A DNA stretch of 64,000 nt from Mesorhizobium loti (GCF_013170705.1 NZ_CP033334.1:3387501-3451500), one strand, 5' to 3'; positions 44,801 to 53,988 are shown, counted from the stretch's first letter. Made by a program: numbers and translations. The notes: generated by a model not told the origin, from the letters alone.

Positions 44801-45339
44801 GCGAACACACCCTGCTGATTTCGAATTCCCTGGCCAAGGCCATAGAATCGAGTTCGACCGGCGGTGACGCGCGCGTCATCATGCTGCAGCAGGTGATCGC
44901 CGCTCAGCTCAACATAGACAACCACGTTGCCCAGCCCAACGACTTGATCACCGAGGCGATGATGTGGCTGAAGGGCGAGGGGGTATGGGCCGGACTCAAC
45001 GTCAATGTCGACGGAGGTGACGGGATTATTGATGGAAACGCCGCTGGCACGGGGTTGGCAGGGTCCGCGCTGAAGACAAGCTCGACGGCCTGGACCAAGT
45101 ATGTCGACGTCACCGATCCGAGCTCCGGCATCACCGACTGGAACGGCGGCAAGGAGGCCGACGGCGAGGGCCTGAAGAACGCGCTGATGTGGTTCAACCA
45201 GGGGCAATTGGTGACATCCGGGGCAGGCGGCCATGTAGCCTGGTTCGATGGGGCCAACATCATCGACGAGCATCCCAACACGCTCGATCAATTCTGGCTC
45301 ACCTTGCACGAAGTGGGGGGCCTCACGGGCATCGCCTGA
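41818..45339 (+). CDS. Giant repeat protein, T1SS substrate (adhesin/matrix type)
   Basis: A 1173-residue protein with no Sec signal, just upstream of an ABC exporter and HlyD adaptor, so a likely type I substrate. Residues about 1-190 form a unique N-terminal part. Six DUF11-like beta-sandwich units follow, of which four (residues 307-802) are nearly identical at 124 residues each. Each unit has an EF-hand-like loop (DTNHDGKLDLTE; variants DINHNNLLDTTE and DINHNGLLDTNE), and one more (DSNGNGVADAGE) lies in the C-terminal 230 residues. There are no classic GGxGxDxxx RTX nonapeptides. The ATG at 41818 has GGAGG eight bases upstream. Probable role: calcium-dependent surface adhesin or matrix protein. 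Confidence 0.9.
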   Translation: MATDLGSGVLLEATTEGSGTGNYDSFLRLQATGIEEGFNTDQNGNVLDNKASFTHDLQYGNIQSINVGGVDYLEFRLDLNESNNAVNADITMTGLDIYISNAGATLTDYNAGFAGFTSVFHLSADQLLIDSNHGSGTDDYRVLVPVSDFTAAGVSPGSYVTLFSSFSGANGGFEEWRTLTTPGTGTDTPGIGIDKVTVDGAATGDGLNVLAGDTISWQYTVSNTGNVALSDVTVTDNQGVVVTAVLSGGFNVGDINHNNLLDTTETWSFTGSGTAVKGDYANVGHVSASAGAATVTSDDGSSYFGADPEIAIDKVTVDGTTSGDGLNILAGEAISWKYTVTNVGNVALSGVNVTDNQGVTVTPDLSGGFNVGDTNHDGKLDLTETWTFTGTGVAEKGNYSNVGTATGSFTDDASHVATPSATDGSSYFGADPEIAIDKVTVDGTTSGDGLNILAGEAISWKYTVTNVGNVALSGVNVTDNQGVTVTPDLSGGFNVGDTNHDGKLDLTETWTFTGTGVAEKGNYSNVGTATGSFTDDASHVATPSATDGSSYFGADPEIAIDKVTVDGTTSGDGLNILAGEAISWKYTVTNVGNVALSGVNVTDNQGVTVTPDLSGGFNVGDTNHDGKLDLTETWTFTGTGVAEKGNYSNVGTATGSFTDDASHVATPSATDGSSYFGADPEIAIDKVTVDGTTSGDGLNILAGEAISWKYTVTNVGNVALSGVNVTDNQGVTVTPDLSGGFNVGDTNHDGMLDLTETWTFTGTGVAEKGNYSNVGTATGSFTDDASHVATPSATDGSSYFGADPHITLDKKTNGVDHGLNIFQGQAVTWTYDVKNDGNVALANVVVKDDNGTVGTGDDFNATAITSGGFNTGDINHNGLLDTNETWHFKATGTAQLGSYVNNATATTNAYVDTAGHSLTPLATDSSDYEGFSNKALTQGFWGSHSDAWDGVTGHESNPTKSAFNSGVIWGLDINPRHDGNLLLGDSNGNGVADAGEHTLLISNSLAKAIESSSTGGDARVIMLQQVIAAQLNIDNHVAQPNDLITEAMMWLKGEGVWAGLNVNVDGGDGIIDGNAAGTGLAGSALKTSSTAWTKYVDVTDPSSGITDWNGGKEADGEGLKNALMWFNQGQLVTSGAGGHVAWFDGANIIDEHPNTLDQFWLTLHEVGGLTGIA
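42736..44223 (+). repeat. Four tandem 372-bp in-frame repeats
   Basis: Units at 42736-43107, 43108-43479, 43480-43851 and 43852-44223, each 124 codons from DPEIAIDKV to SSYFGA. They differ by a few synonymous bases (for example GTCGAC/GTTGAC near each start) and one change, Lys to Met, in the loop of unit 4. Such identity points to recent amplification or gene conversion, and copy number may vary between strains. Confidence 0.95.
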
Positions 45340-45397
45340 GGCCGGCGTCCGGCCTTTCGGCCGGGTGTTTGCCGCAGCTTCGCCCGCGTGAAATGGC

Positions 45398-47437
45398 ATG
45401 GAAAGGGGCTTCACCATCTTCACTTCGGCGCAGGCCAGGATCAGGTCCTTGGGTCTGGTTCTGATCGCCTGCGCCCTTTTTCTTGCCCTCGGCGGCGTGC
45501 TGACAACGTCGGCGGGGATCTGGTTGGTCTGTCTGGCGCTGGCGATATCCGGCGCGCTTGTGCTGTTTCGGAGACGCAATCCCTTTCGCGCCGAAACCGG
45601 TCCGGACGCAGCCCCCGGCGCCGCGGCGACGGCGCGAAGGGCTGCCGGGTCCAGTACCCGGCAGCCCAATATCCTGCAGCAGGGATCGGAACTCTCGGCG
45701 GCAATCAAATCCTGCCGCTCCGCCTTTATCGCCATTGCGCTGTTCAGCGGCGTCCTCAATGTGCTGATGCTGTCCAGTTCGATCTACATGCTCGAGGTCT
45801 ACGATCGCGTGCTGCCGAGCCGCAGCGTGCCGACGCTGATCGGCCTCAGCCTGCTCGTCGCCATCCTCTATGCCGGGCAAGGCGTGCTCGATTTCATCCG
45901 CGGCCGCATCCTGGTGCGCATCGGCGGCGCCCTCGACGAGGCGCTCGGCGCCCGCGTCTATTCCAGTGTCCTCAAGCTGCCGCTCAAGGTCGGGCGCAAT
46001 GGCGACAGCATGCAGCCGGTGCGCGATCTCGACAGCGTGCGGACCTTCCTGTCCGGTTCCGGCCCGACCGCCTTGTTCGACCTGCCGTGGCTGCCGCTCT
46101 ATCTGGTCATCATCTTCATGTTCCACGTGCTTCTCGGCGTGACGGCCCTGATCGGCGCGATCGTGCTGGTGCTGTTGACCGTCTTTGCCGAGCGGCTGAC
46201 GCGCAAGCCGGTCACATCAGGCACCCAGACCGGCATCATCCGCAACGGCCTGACCACGACCGGCAACCGCAACGCCGAAGTCATTGCTGCTCTCGGCATG
46301 GGCGGCAGGATGGCAAAACGATGGGAAGAGGCCAATCGCGACTATCTCGCCGAGCAGCGCAGCGTCAGTGACATTGCCGGCGGCTTTGGCGCCGTGTCCA
46401 AGGTGCTGCGCATGCTCTTGCAATCGGCAATGCTCGGCATCGGTGCCTGGCTGGTGATCGAGCAGCAGGCGACCGCGGGCATCATCATCACCGCCTCGAT
46501 CCTGAGTGGCCGGGCGCTGGCGCCCGTCGATCTGGTCATCGCCAACTGGAAGGGCTTCGTGACCGCGCGGCAGGGTTGGCTGCGGCTGACCAGGATCCTC
46601 GCCGCATTACCGGCCGATGCCGAGCCGATGGCCATGCCGGCGCCGAGCCGCCACGTCTTCATGCAAGGTGTCAGCGTCGTGGCGCCCGGCACGCAGCGTC
46701 TTCTGCTGCAGGATGCCAGCTTTGCGCTGGAAGCAGGACACGCGGTCGGCATCATCGGCCAGAGCGGTTCGGGCAAGTCGACGCTGGTCAGGGCGCTTGT
46801 CGGCGCCTGGCCGTCCGCCGCCGGCAGGGTCAGGCTCGATGGCGCCGACCTCGACCAGTGGTCGCCGGAGGATCGCGGCCAGTTCATCGGCTACCTGCCA
46901 CAGGACGTCGAGCTGTTTGCTGGCTCGATCGCACAGAACATCGCGCGTTTCGAACCCGGCGCCGATCCCGCATTGGTGATTGCCGCCGCCAGGGCAGCCG
47001 GCGCGCATGATCTCATCGTCGGTTTCCGCGACGGCTACGAGACGCAGATCGGCGAACTCGGCGAGGCCGTCTCGGCCGGCCAGCGCCAACGCATCGCGCT
47101 GGCACGCGCTCTCTACCGCGATCCGTTCCTGGTGGTGCTCGACGAACCGAACTCCAACCTCGACGCCGAAGGCGAGCAGGCGCTGTTCCAGGCGATTGTC
47201 TCGGTGCGGCAGCGAGGCGGCATCGTCGTGCTCGTGGCGCATCGGCCTAGCGCGCTCGGCACGGTCGATTTCATCCTCGCCATGAGCCAGGGCCGCGTTC
47301 AGGCGTTTGGGCTCAAGGAAGACGTTCTCAACAAGCTGTTTCCGCGGCCGCAGCCGGCCGCGGCCACCGTGCCGCACCTCAGGCTCGCCACCGAAGGGCC
47401 GGCGACGCCAGGCACGGTGGCGGCGGCGGGCGAGTGA
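45398..47437 (+). CDS. Type I secretion ABC permease/ATPase (PrtD family)
   Basis: A 679-residue exporter. An N-terminal extension of about 100 residues with two extra hydrophobic segments (near 17-35 and 40-57) precedes the usual six-helix domain (IYMLEVYDRVLPSRSVPTLI). The nucleotide-binding domain has Walker A GQSGSGKSTLVRAL, signature VSAGQRQRIALARAL and Walker B FLVVLDEPNSNLD. It powers export of the repeat protein encoded upstream. The following HlyD gene begins 12 bp after its stop. Confidence 0.95.
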   Translation: MERGFTIFTSAQARIRSLGLVLIACALFLALGGVLTTSAGIWLVCLALAISGALVLFRRRNPFRAETGPDAAPGAAATARRAAGSSTRQPNILQQGSELSAAIKSCRSAFIAIALFSGVLNVLMLSSSIYMLEVYDRVLPSRSVPTLIGLSLLVAILYAGQGVLDFIRGRILVRIGGALDEALGARVYSSVLKLPLKVGRNGDSMQPVRDLDSVRTFLSGSGPTALFDLPWLPLYLVIIFMFHVLLGVTALIGAIVLVLLTVFAERLTRKPVTSGTQTGIIRNGLTTTGNRNAEVIAALGMGGRMAKRWEEANRDYLAEQRSVSDIAGGFGAVSKVLRMLLQSAMLGIGAWLVIEQQATAGIIITASILSGRALAPVDLVIANWKGFVTARQGWLRLTRILAALPADAEPMAMPAPSRHVFMQGVSVVAPGTQRLLLQDASFALEAGHAVGIIGQSGSGKSTLVRALVGAWPSAAGRVRLDGADLDQWSPEDRGQFIGYLPQDVELFAGSIAQNIARFEPGADPALVIAAARAAGAHDLIVGFRDGYETQIGELGEAVSAGQRQRIALARALYRDPFLVVLDEPNSNLDAEGEQALFQAIVSVRQRGGIVVLVAHRPSALGTVDFILAMSQGRVQAFGLKEDVLNKLFPRPQPAAATVPHLRLATEGPATPGTVAAAGE

Positions 47438-47448
47438 TTGGGGGAACG

Positions 47449-48744
47449 ATGCAGAGCTCCTCTCACCAATCCATCCGGCATTACTTGCATTTGGGCCTCA
47501 TCGCGGTCGCGCTGCTGGTCGGCGGTGTCGGCGGCTGGGCCTCGCTGACACGGATTTCGGGAGCGGTCATCGCCTCCGGGGTTCTCGTCGTCGATTCCCA
47601 TGTCAAGGACGTGCAGCATTCGACCGGCGGCATCGTCGGCGAGATCGCGGCGCGTGATGGTGACCGCGTCAAGCGCGGCGCTCTGCTCGTGCGCCTCGAC
47701 CCGACCGTGCCGGCGGCCAACCTTGCCGTCGTCACCAAGGCGCTCGACCAGTTGGCGGCACGCGAGGCGCGCCTCGAAGCGGAGCGCCGGGGCGCGGATG
47801 TCATCGCCTTTCCGCAGGACCTTCTCGATCGCCGCGGCGATCCGGCGATCGCCGAGCTCATGGCTGGCGAGCAACAGGTTTTCGAGACGCGACGCGCGGG
47901 GCGTTCCGGCCAGAAGAGCCAGCTGCAGGAGCGCATCCTGCAGCTGCAGAAGGAGATTGGCGGGGACACGGCGCAAGCCGATGCCAAGTCGCAGGAAATC
48001 ACGCTCGTCGAGGAGGAACTGGCCAGCATACGCGCGCTGTGGAAGAAGCGGCTGATCTCGATCGACCGCCTGACCGCCATGGAGCGCGAGTCGGCACGGC
48101 TCGATGGCGAGCGCGGCCAGCTGACGGCGGCCCTGGCGCAGGCCCAGGGCAAGATCGCCGAGATCAATCTGCAGATTCTCCAGATCGACCTCGAGCTCGG
48201 CACCGACGTCAACAAGGATCTGCGCGAGATCGACGGCAAGGTCGGCGAATTGACGGAGCGCAAGATCGCCGCCGAGGACCAGCTCAGGCGCATCGACATC
48301 CGCGCGCCCCAGGATGGCGTCGTGCAGCAGTCCATCGTCCACACCATCGGCGGCGTCATCACCCCTGGCCAGACGATCATGCAGATCGTGCCCGACAGCG
48401 ACAGCTTGACGGTCGAAGCCAAGATCGCGCCGAGCGACATCGATCAGCTCTGGGTTGGCCAGCCGGCGGCGCTGCGCTTTTCAGCCTTCAACCAGCGCAC
48501 CACGCCGCAAATCAACGGCACGGTAGAGCTGACTTCGCCGGACACCACGACCGACCAGCGTACAGGCATCAGCTACTACACCGTTCGCATCGCGACCACG
48601 CATGCGGAGGTGGCGCGCCTCGGCGAGGTCAAGCTGGTTCCCGGCATGCCCGTCGAATCTTTCATCAAGACCGCGGACCGGACCGTGATCTCCTATCTCG
48701 TCAAACCGCTGCAAGATCAGATCAGCCGCGCCTTCAGGGAATGA
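47449..48744 (+). CDS. HlyD-family type I secretion adaptor
   Basis: A 431-residue membrane-fusion protein: one membrane helix near 18-38, lipoyl half-motifs (SGVLVVDSHVKDVQHSTGGI and RIDIRAPQDGVVQQSIVHTI), a long coiled-coil hairpin (about 95-275, rich in Glu/Lys/Gln) and a C-terminal beta domain ending in the membrane-proximal KLVPGMPVESFIKTADRTVI. ATG 47449 has GGGGGA four bases upstream; a GTG at 47434 overlapping the ABC stop is the alternative. The outer-membrane partner is not encoded here. Confidence 0.93.
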   Translation: MQSSSHQSIRHYLHLGLIAVALLVGGVGGWASLTRISGAVIASGVLVVDSHVKDVQHSTGGIVGEIAARDGDRVKRGALLVRLDPTVPAANLAVVTKALDQLAAREARLEAERRGADVIAFPQDLLDRRGDPAIAELMAGEQQVFETRRAGRSGQKSQLQERILQLQKEIGGDTAQADAKSQEITLVEEELASIRALWKKRLISIDRLTAMERESARLDGERGQLTAALAQAQGKIAEINLQILQIDLELGTDVNKDLREIDGKVGELTERKIAAEDQLRRIDIRAPQDGVVQQSIVHTIGGVITPGQTIMQIVPDSDSLTVEAKIAPSDIDQLWVGQPAALRFSAFNQRTTPQINGTVELTSPDTTTDQRTGISYYTVRIATTHAEVARLGEVKLVPGMPVESFIKTADRTVISYLVKPLQDQISRAFRE

Positions 48745-48866
48745 GGGGATTCTGGAGCAGGGCCGGTGCGACCGGACCACGGCTGGCGGGCAGCGCACGG
48801 CGTCGTGAACAAGATGTGTAACGAAAATCAAGGGCCATCCGTCTATGGTGCGACGGAGGCCATGAG

Positions 48867-49553
48867 ATGTCGCGCACTTATGATCTTGCATCCGATGTGA
48901 TCCGGCGTGTCTATGAAAGGCGGATAGAGGCGCCGGCGATCCTCGATACCGCTATCGAATTTCCCAACGCGGCGAAATTCATCGACGCGTGGCGTGAAAT
49001 CCGCGGCGAAGCGATGGGCGTGCATCTGGGCAAGGTGCCGCGTTTTCACGACATCATGCCCGAGCAGGCCGAAATCTCGGCCAATGACGGCCTCGACTGG
49101 CGCATGTTCGTGCTCAAGGCCTATGACATGGCGGTTCCGGAGAACCTTGCGCGGATGCCGGTTCTCAGCCGGTTGCTTGCCGAATGCCCGGAAGTCAAAT
49201 CGGCGGCCATCTCGTTCCTCGCGCCGCGCAAGCACATTCCCAGCCATCGCGGACCCTTTCGCGGCATCATGCGGTTCCACCTCGGCCTGGTCATCCCGCG
49301 ACAGGCCGATGGCCGCCCGGCAACCGTCATGATGATCGACCATCAGGAGAAACGGATCAGCGACGGCGAAGGCATGCTGTGGGACGACACCTATCCGCAC
49401 GAGGTGATGAACAATGCCGATGAAGCCCGCATAGCCCTTCTGCTGGATGTCTGGCGTCCGGGAATGCCCTGGGACATGGAAGTCCTGTCCAGGCTGATCG
49501 TGCGCGGCGTGCAGGCGGGAATGCGGCGCAGGGGCGTGTCGTTCGGCGGCTGA
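48867..49553 (+). CDS. Aspartyl/asparaginyl beta-hydroxylase family protein
   Basis: A 228-residue Fe(II)/2-oxoglutarate oxygenase of the Asp/Asn beta-hydroxylase family. Metal ligands are expected at H127 (IPSHRGPFRG) and H178 (DDTYPHEVMN), with R188 for 2-oxoglutarate. Bacterial members include the lipid A hydroxylase LpxO and the ornithine-lipid hydroxylase OlsC. No membrane helix or signal is seen. It starts 122 bp after the HlyD gene. Modification of the secreted repeat protein's Asp/Asn-rich loops is conceivable, but a lipid substrate is more usual. Confidence 0.88.
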   Translation: MSRTYDLASDVIRRVYERRIEAPAILDTAIEFPNAAKFIDAWREIRGEAMGVHLGKVPRFHDIMPEQAEISANDGLDWRMFVLKAYDMAVPENLARMPVLSRLLAECPEVKSAAISFLAPRKHIPSHRGPFRGIMRFHLGLVIPRQADGRPATVMMIDHQEKRISDGEGMLWDDTYPHEVMNNADEARIALLLDVWRPGMPWDMEVLSRLIVRGVQAGMRRRGVSFGG

Positions 49554-49691
49554 GCCGGCGGCGGGCGACAGCGCCGTGCGACGGCCGTGTCCCATCAAGC
49601 GCCGCGCGCTGTCTCACGACAGGCGCGCCGGTTCGGCCTATCCCGATGCCGCCGGAGGGCTTGTGCCCGGCGGCGCGGAGGATAGTACCAA

Positions 49692-50573
49692 GTGACATCG
49701 ATACCGGTTGCCAGTCGCGAAGCGGCGCCCTTGCCCGTCGCGGCGCTGATGGGCGCGATGGTGTCGATCCAGATCGGCGCCACTTTCGCCAAGACCCTGT
49801 TTCCGGTGATCGGTGCGCAAGGCACGACGACGCTGCGGCTGGTCGTCGGCGCGCTGATGCTGATCGCGGTGCTGCGTCCGTGGCAGATGCGGCCGACGCG
49901 TGCCAACTTGCCCTGGCTCGTTGCCTATGGAGTGACGCTCTGCGCGCTCAACCTCCTGTTTTACGCGGCTCTTGCCAGGATCCCGCTCGGCGTCGCCGTG
50001 GCGCTCGAATTTTCCGGGCCGCTGCTGGTGGCGACACTGACGTCGCGGCGCGCCAGCGACTTTGCCTGGATCGCGCTGGCGGTGGCAGGCATCATCCTTC
50101 TGTCGCCCTTCATCCATTCTCAGCAGCCGCTTGACCCGACCGGGGTTATGCTGGCGCTGGCGGCCGGCGGCTTCTGGGCGCTCTACATCGTGCTCGCCCA
50201 GAAGACGGGCGCCGAGCTTGGCACCCGCACCACCGCCTATGGCATGGCGATCGCCGCCGTGCTGGTGCTGCCCTTCGGTATCGCCGAGGCCGGCACGGGG
50301 CTGCTGGCGCCGTCGATCCTGGTCGGCGCCCTGCTCGTCGGCCTGTTTTCCAGCGCGCTGCCGTTCTTCCTGGAGATGGTGGCGCTGACCCGGATGCCGG
50401 CCCGCATCTACGGCACGCTGACCTGCCTGGAGCCGGGGCTCGGCGCGCTCGCCGGCTTCCTGTTCCTGCATGAAAGCCTGAGCCCGGCGCAACTGGCCGG
50501 TATCGCCGCCGTCATCGCGGCGGCCGCCGGCACGGCGCTGACCTCGAAGCCACCGGTGCCGTCGCCGGAGTAG
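49692..50573 (+). CDS. EamA-family exporter (RhtA-like)
   Basis: A 293-residue drug/metabolite transporter with ten predicted helices in two EamA repeats. RhtA-like motifs are FSGPLLVATL, GGFWALYIVLAQ and TCLEPGLGALAGFL. RhtA exports threonine/homoserine; amino-acid export is likely here. It starts at GTG 49692 with GGAGG about ten bases upstream. No regulator is adjacent. Confidence 0.9.
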   Translation: MTSIPVASREAAPLPVAALMGAMVSIQIGATFAKTLFPVIGAQGTTTLRLVVGALMLIAVLRPWQMRPTRANLPWLVAYGVTLCALNLLFYAALARIPLGVAVALEFSGPLLVATLTSRRASDFAWIALAVAGIILLSPFIHSQQPLDPTGVMLALAAGGFWALYIVLAQKTGAELGTRTTAYGMAIAAVLVLPFGIAEAGTGLLAPSILVGALLVGLFSSALPFFLEMVALTRMPARIYGTLTCLEPGLGALAGFLFLHESLSPAQLAGIAAVIAAAAGTALTSKPPVPSPE

Positions 50574-50825
50574 GGGTACCACAGCGCCGTCCTCGCCGGT
50601 GCCTTCGGTGTCACGGCGGCCAATGCCGCGTTCGCGCCGATCGACTGCGGCTGAATGGTCACACCGATCGGGAAAGCGGCGTGTCGCTTTCCCGGACAAT
50701 TCCGGTGCGACCCAGCCCAAGACGCAGCCGGCGGACAATGCAACACCGGGGGCCTCGACCACACCTGGATCGCCACGGAGTATTTTCGTGGCGAGGACCA
50801 CAACATATGGGGCGGCAGACAAACA

Positions 50826-51530
50826 ATGAAAATCATTCTTCTCGCGACGGCCTTCATTCTGGCGCCTGTCGGCATGGCGTGCGCGGCCGACCTCAATGAG
50901 GTCTCGCCTGTTGCCGGCTACGACTGGTCCGGCCTCTATGCCGGCGTCGACGCGGGCTACGCAGCCGGAAAATCCAATCTGTTCATCGCCGGCGGTGGGT
51001 TCGGCGGCGGATCCGACCTCAACGTGCCGCTTGATCCGGACGGTTTTGTCGGCGGCATCCATATCGGCGCCAACTACCAGATGGCGAACAGCTTCGTGAT
51101 CGGCGCCGAGGCCGACATCGCCTACAGCAATGCCGACGGACTGACACCTGTCGACACCGGCGGCGGTGGCGTCACCACATTGCTCAAGAGCGAACTCAAA
51201 TGGGAGGGATCGGCGCGGCTGCGGGCGGGCTATGCGTTCGACCGGACCTTGCCCTACATCACCGCCGGCGTGGCCGCGGCCAAATATGAAGTGACCGCGA
51301 TCAGCGCCGGCCCCGGCGGCGAAATACCGTTTCACGACGAGAGCCATGTCGGCTGGACCGTTGGCGCCGGCATCGAGCACGCTTTCACCGACAGGTGGAT
51401 CGCGCGGGCCGAATACCGCTACTCCGATTTCGGCAGCCAGGATCTGTCGATAGCGGCCGGCCTGCCCACGGAGACGAAGGTCGACCTGCAGACGCACGAT
51501 GTCCGGGTAGGGCTCAGCTACAAGTTCTGA
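50826..51530 (+). CDS. Outer-membrane beta-barrel protein (Omp25/31-like)
   Basis: A 234-residue barrel. The signal peptide ends ACAADL; the mature start YDWSGLYAGVDAGYAAG is characteristic of the rhizobial/Brucella Omp25/31 family. The C-terminus ends in Phe (VRVGLSYKF), the usual assembly signal. Alternating aromatic and Gly-rich strands predict eight strands. It starts at ATG 50826. The 252 bp upstream (50574-50825) show no gene. A structural or stress-related surface protein is expected. Confidence 0.92.
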   Translation: MKIILLATAFILAPVGMACAADLNEVSPVAGYDWSGLYAGVDAGYAAGKSNLFIAGGGFGGGSDLNVPLDPDGFVGGIHIGANYQMANSFVIGAEADIAYSNADGLTPVDTGGGGVTTLLKSELKWEGSARLRAGYAFDRTLPYITAGVAAAKYEVTAISAGPGGEIPFHDESHVGWTVGAGIEHAFTDRWIARAEYRYSDFGSQDLSIAAGLPTETKVDLQTHDVRVGLSYKF

Positions 51531-51675
51531 TCCCCCAGAGCGAACAATACCCCGCCCCGACCTTTCCGGCGCGGGTCCGCAATCCGTCGTCGCTTCGGCC
51601 TTCGCCGGCCGCCGACTTCGGCTCCTCTTGGACTCGCCAAAATACAACCCATATTGAGTCCATGGAGCTTTGAGC

Positions 51676-53061
51676 GTGACCTTCGCGCGGGTGGCCCTTC
51701 TGGCCGCGGCCTTCGTCGCCGTGGCTGTCTTTTCTCCCTTCTCTTCGGCCGGGAGCGAGAGGGTCGCGCTGAGCGTCGCCATCGACGGCGCCATCGGGCC
51801 GGCAAGCAGCAGGCAGCTCGAGGAAGCGCTCGATGCCGCCGCCAAGCGGGACGCCTCGGTTCTTATCCTTCAGCTCGACACGCCGGGCGGGCTGGTCACC
51901 TCGATGCGCGAGATGATCGCCGATATACTGGCTTCGCCGGTACCCGTCATCGGCTATGTCGCGCCGGCCGGCGGCCATGCGGCTAGCGCCGGCACCTACA
52001 TCCTCTATGCCACCCATGTCGCGGCGATGGCGCCGGGAACCAATCTCGGCGCCGCGACGCCGGTCGAGATCGGCGGGCTGCCGTCGCTTCCTGGCGGCGA
52101 GAAGGACGACCAGAAGGACAAGAGCGACCAGAAGAGCCAGGGCGGACGGCCGGCAGGCGACGCGATGATGGCCAAGGTGACCAATGACGCGGTCGCCCTG
52201 ATCCGGTCGCTTGCCGAATTGCGCGGGCGCAATGGCGACTGGGGCGAGAAGGCGGTGCGCGAGGCGGCGAGCCTGTCGGCCAATGCGGCGCTGCAGGAAC
52301 ATGTCATCGACTTCGTCGCCCGCGACACCACCGAACTGTTGCAACTGGCCGACGGGCGCACTGTCGATGTCGCCGGCAAGAAAGTGGTGCTGGCGACCAA
52401 GGGGCTGCCGGTCGAGACGCTGGAGCCCGGCTGGTTCATCCGGCTGCTCGGCGTCGTCACCGATCCGAACGTCGCCGTCATCCTGATGCTGGTCGGCGTC
52501 TATGGCATCGTCTTCGAGTTCACCAGCCCCGGAGCGGTCGCGCCCGGCGTCATCGGCACGCTTTGCCTCGTGCTCGGCCTCTATGCGCTCGACCTCCTGC
52601 CGATCAACTATACCGGCCTTGCCCTGATGCTGCTCGGCCTCGCCTTCCTCGTCATCGAGGCCTTCAATCCCACCGTCGTGCTTGGGCTCGGCGGCGTGGC
52701 CGCCTTTCTGTTCGGCGCCGCCATGCTGCTGCGGGTAGAGGGCCCGGGCTTTGCCATGTCCTGGGCCGTCATCGGTCCCGCCGCGGCGCTGACGCTCGGG
52801 CTGGCGCTGCTGACCGGCACCTATGTCTGGGCGGCGCGCAAGAACCCGCCGCGCGTCGGCGGCGAAGCCATGCGCGGGCAGCCGGCCGAGATCCTCGACT
52901 GGCAGGGCACGGAGGGCCATGTCCTGGCCCTGGGCGAGCGCTGGCGGGCGAAGGCCGACGAACCGATCGCGGCCGGCGACAGTGTCGAGGTCACCGATAT
53001 CAGCGACCTCGTGCTGACGGTGCGGAAGCGCGACGCGGCAAGGAATGGAGCAACACAATGA
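51676..53061 (+). CDS. NfeD family membrane serine protease
   Basis: A 461-residue NfeD1b-type protein. After a signal anchor comes a ClpP-like protease domain ([13 protein letters not shown]; catalytic Ser about 104 in [10 protein letters not shown]; Lys about 167 in MMAKVTNDA), then four to five membrane helices and a C-terminal OB-fold domain ([23 protein letters not shown]). Such proteins cut C-terminal hydrophobic segments of stomatins. I start at GTG 51676 behind GGAG. Its stop overlaps the slipin start, the classical pairing. Confidence 0.93.
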   Translation: MTFARVALLAAAFVAVAVFSPFSSAGSERVALSVAIDGAIGPASSRQLEEALDAAAKRDASVLILQLDTPGGLVTSMREMIADILASPVPVIGYVAPAGGHAASAGTYILYATHVAAMAPGTNLGAATPVEIGGLPSLPGGEKDDQKDKSDQKSQGGRPAGDAMMAKVTNDAVALIRSLAELRGRNGDWGEKAVREAASLSANAALQEHVIDFVARDTTELLQLADGRTVDVAGKKVVLATKGLPVETLEPGWFIRLLGVVTDPNVAVILMLVGVYGIVFEFTSPGAVAPGVIGTLCLVLGLYALDLLPINYTGLALMLLGLAFLVIEAFNPTVVLGLGGVAAFLFGAAMLLRVEGPGFAMSWAVIGPAAALTLGLALLTGTYVWAARKNPPRVGGEAMRGQPAEILDWQGTEGHVLALGERWRAKADEPIAAGDSVEVTDISDLVLTVRKRDAARNGATQ

Positions 53062-53816
53062 TGATTGGTTATGTCGCCTATCTGTTCGTCGCACTGGTCG
53101 TGATCATGTTCCTGTCCTCGGCCATCCGCATCCTCAGGGAATATCAGCGCGGCGTGGTCTTCACGCTCGGCCGCTTCACCGGGGTCAAGGGCCCCGGCCT
53201 CATCATCCTTGTTCCCTTCGTGCAGCAGATGGTGAAGGTCGACCTGCGGGTGGTGGTGCAGGACGTGCCGCCACAGGACGTGATCTCGCGCGACAATGTC
53301 TCGGTCAAGGTCAACGCGGTGCTCTATTTCCGCATCGTCGACGCCGAGCGGGCGGTGATCCAGGTCGAGGACTACATGGCCGCCACCAACCAGCTGGCGC
53401 AGACCACGCTGCGCTCGGTGCTCGGCAAACATGAGCTGGACGAGATGCTGGCCGAGCGCGACAAGCTCAACAGCGACATCCAGGAGATCCTCGACCAGCG
53501 CACCGACGCGTGGGGCATCAAGGTGTCCAATGTCGAGATCAAGCATGTCGACCTCAACGAGAACATGGTCCGCGCCATCGCCAAGCAGGCCGAAGCCGAG
53601 CGGCTGCGGCGCGCCAAGGTGATCAACGCCGAGGGCGAACAGCAGGCGGCGGCGAAACTGGTCGAGGCGGGCCGCATGCTGGCGGCCGAGCCGCAGGCCA
53701 TGCAGTTGCGCTATTTCGAGGCCCTGCACGACATCGCCGGCGAGCGCTCGTCGACGGTTGTGTTCCCGCTGCCGGTGGATCTGCTCAGCCAGTTCATGAA
53801 GGGGCAGGGGAAGTGA
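53058..53816 (+). CDS. Slipin (stomatin-like SPFH protein)
   Basis: A 252-residue SPFH-domain protein: one N-terminal membrane helix ([16 protein letters not shown]), then [20 protein letters not shown], the band-7 fold, and a C-terminal coiled coil ([20 protein letters not shown]). Slipins form membrane rings or rafts and are substrates or partners of NfeD proteases. It begins inside the NfeD stop (ATGA). Bacterial NfeD-slipin pairs act in membrane quality control. Confidence 0.95.
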   Translation: MMIGYVAYLFVALVVIMFLSSAIRILREYQRGVVFTLGRFTGVKGPGLIILVPFVQQMVKVDLRVVVQDVPPQDVISRDNVSVKVNAVLYFRIVDAERAVIQVEDYMAATNQLAQTTLRSVLGKHELDEMLAERDKLNSDIQEILDQRTDAWGIKVSNVEIKHVDLNENMVRAIAKQAEAERLRRAKVINAEGEQQAAAKLVEAGRMLAAEPQAMQLRYFEALHDIAGERSSTVVFPLPVDLLSQFMKGQGK

Positions 53817-53830
53817 GGGACGTGCACGTA

Positions 53831-53980
53831 ATCTCCCCCCTCGAGGGGGATGTCGCCGAAGGCGACAGAGGGGGTCGGTGCGTCCTGACGCGACCTCTTA
53901 TCTTCGGCAGGGGAGGCCGGCGCTCCACGCGAGGCGACCCCCTCTGGCCTGCCGGCCATCTCCCCCTCAAGGAGGGAGAT
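53831..53980. repeat. RIME-like element, copy 1
   Basis: A 150-bp element with inverted termini (ATCTCCCCCCTCGAGGGGG at the left; CTCCCCCTCAAGGAGGGAGAT at the right) and inner arms AGAGGGGGTCG/CGACCCCCTCT. It is homologous over its length to the element at 56035-56184. Size and palindromic build fit the Rhizobium-specific intergenic mosaic elements. It sits between convergent genes. Confidence 0.8.
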
Positions 53981-53988
53981 TGGCAGCT

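Noticed and set aside
42682-45759. 1025-codon open frame opposite the repeat protein
   Set aside because: Its repeats are simply the reverse of the coding repeats, and it extends through the real gene into the ABC gene without any recognised domain.
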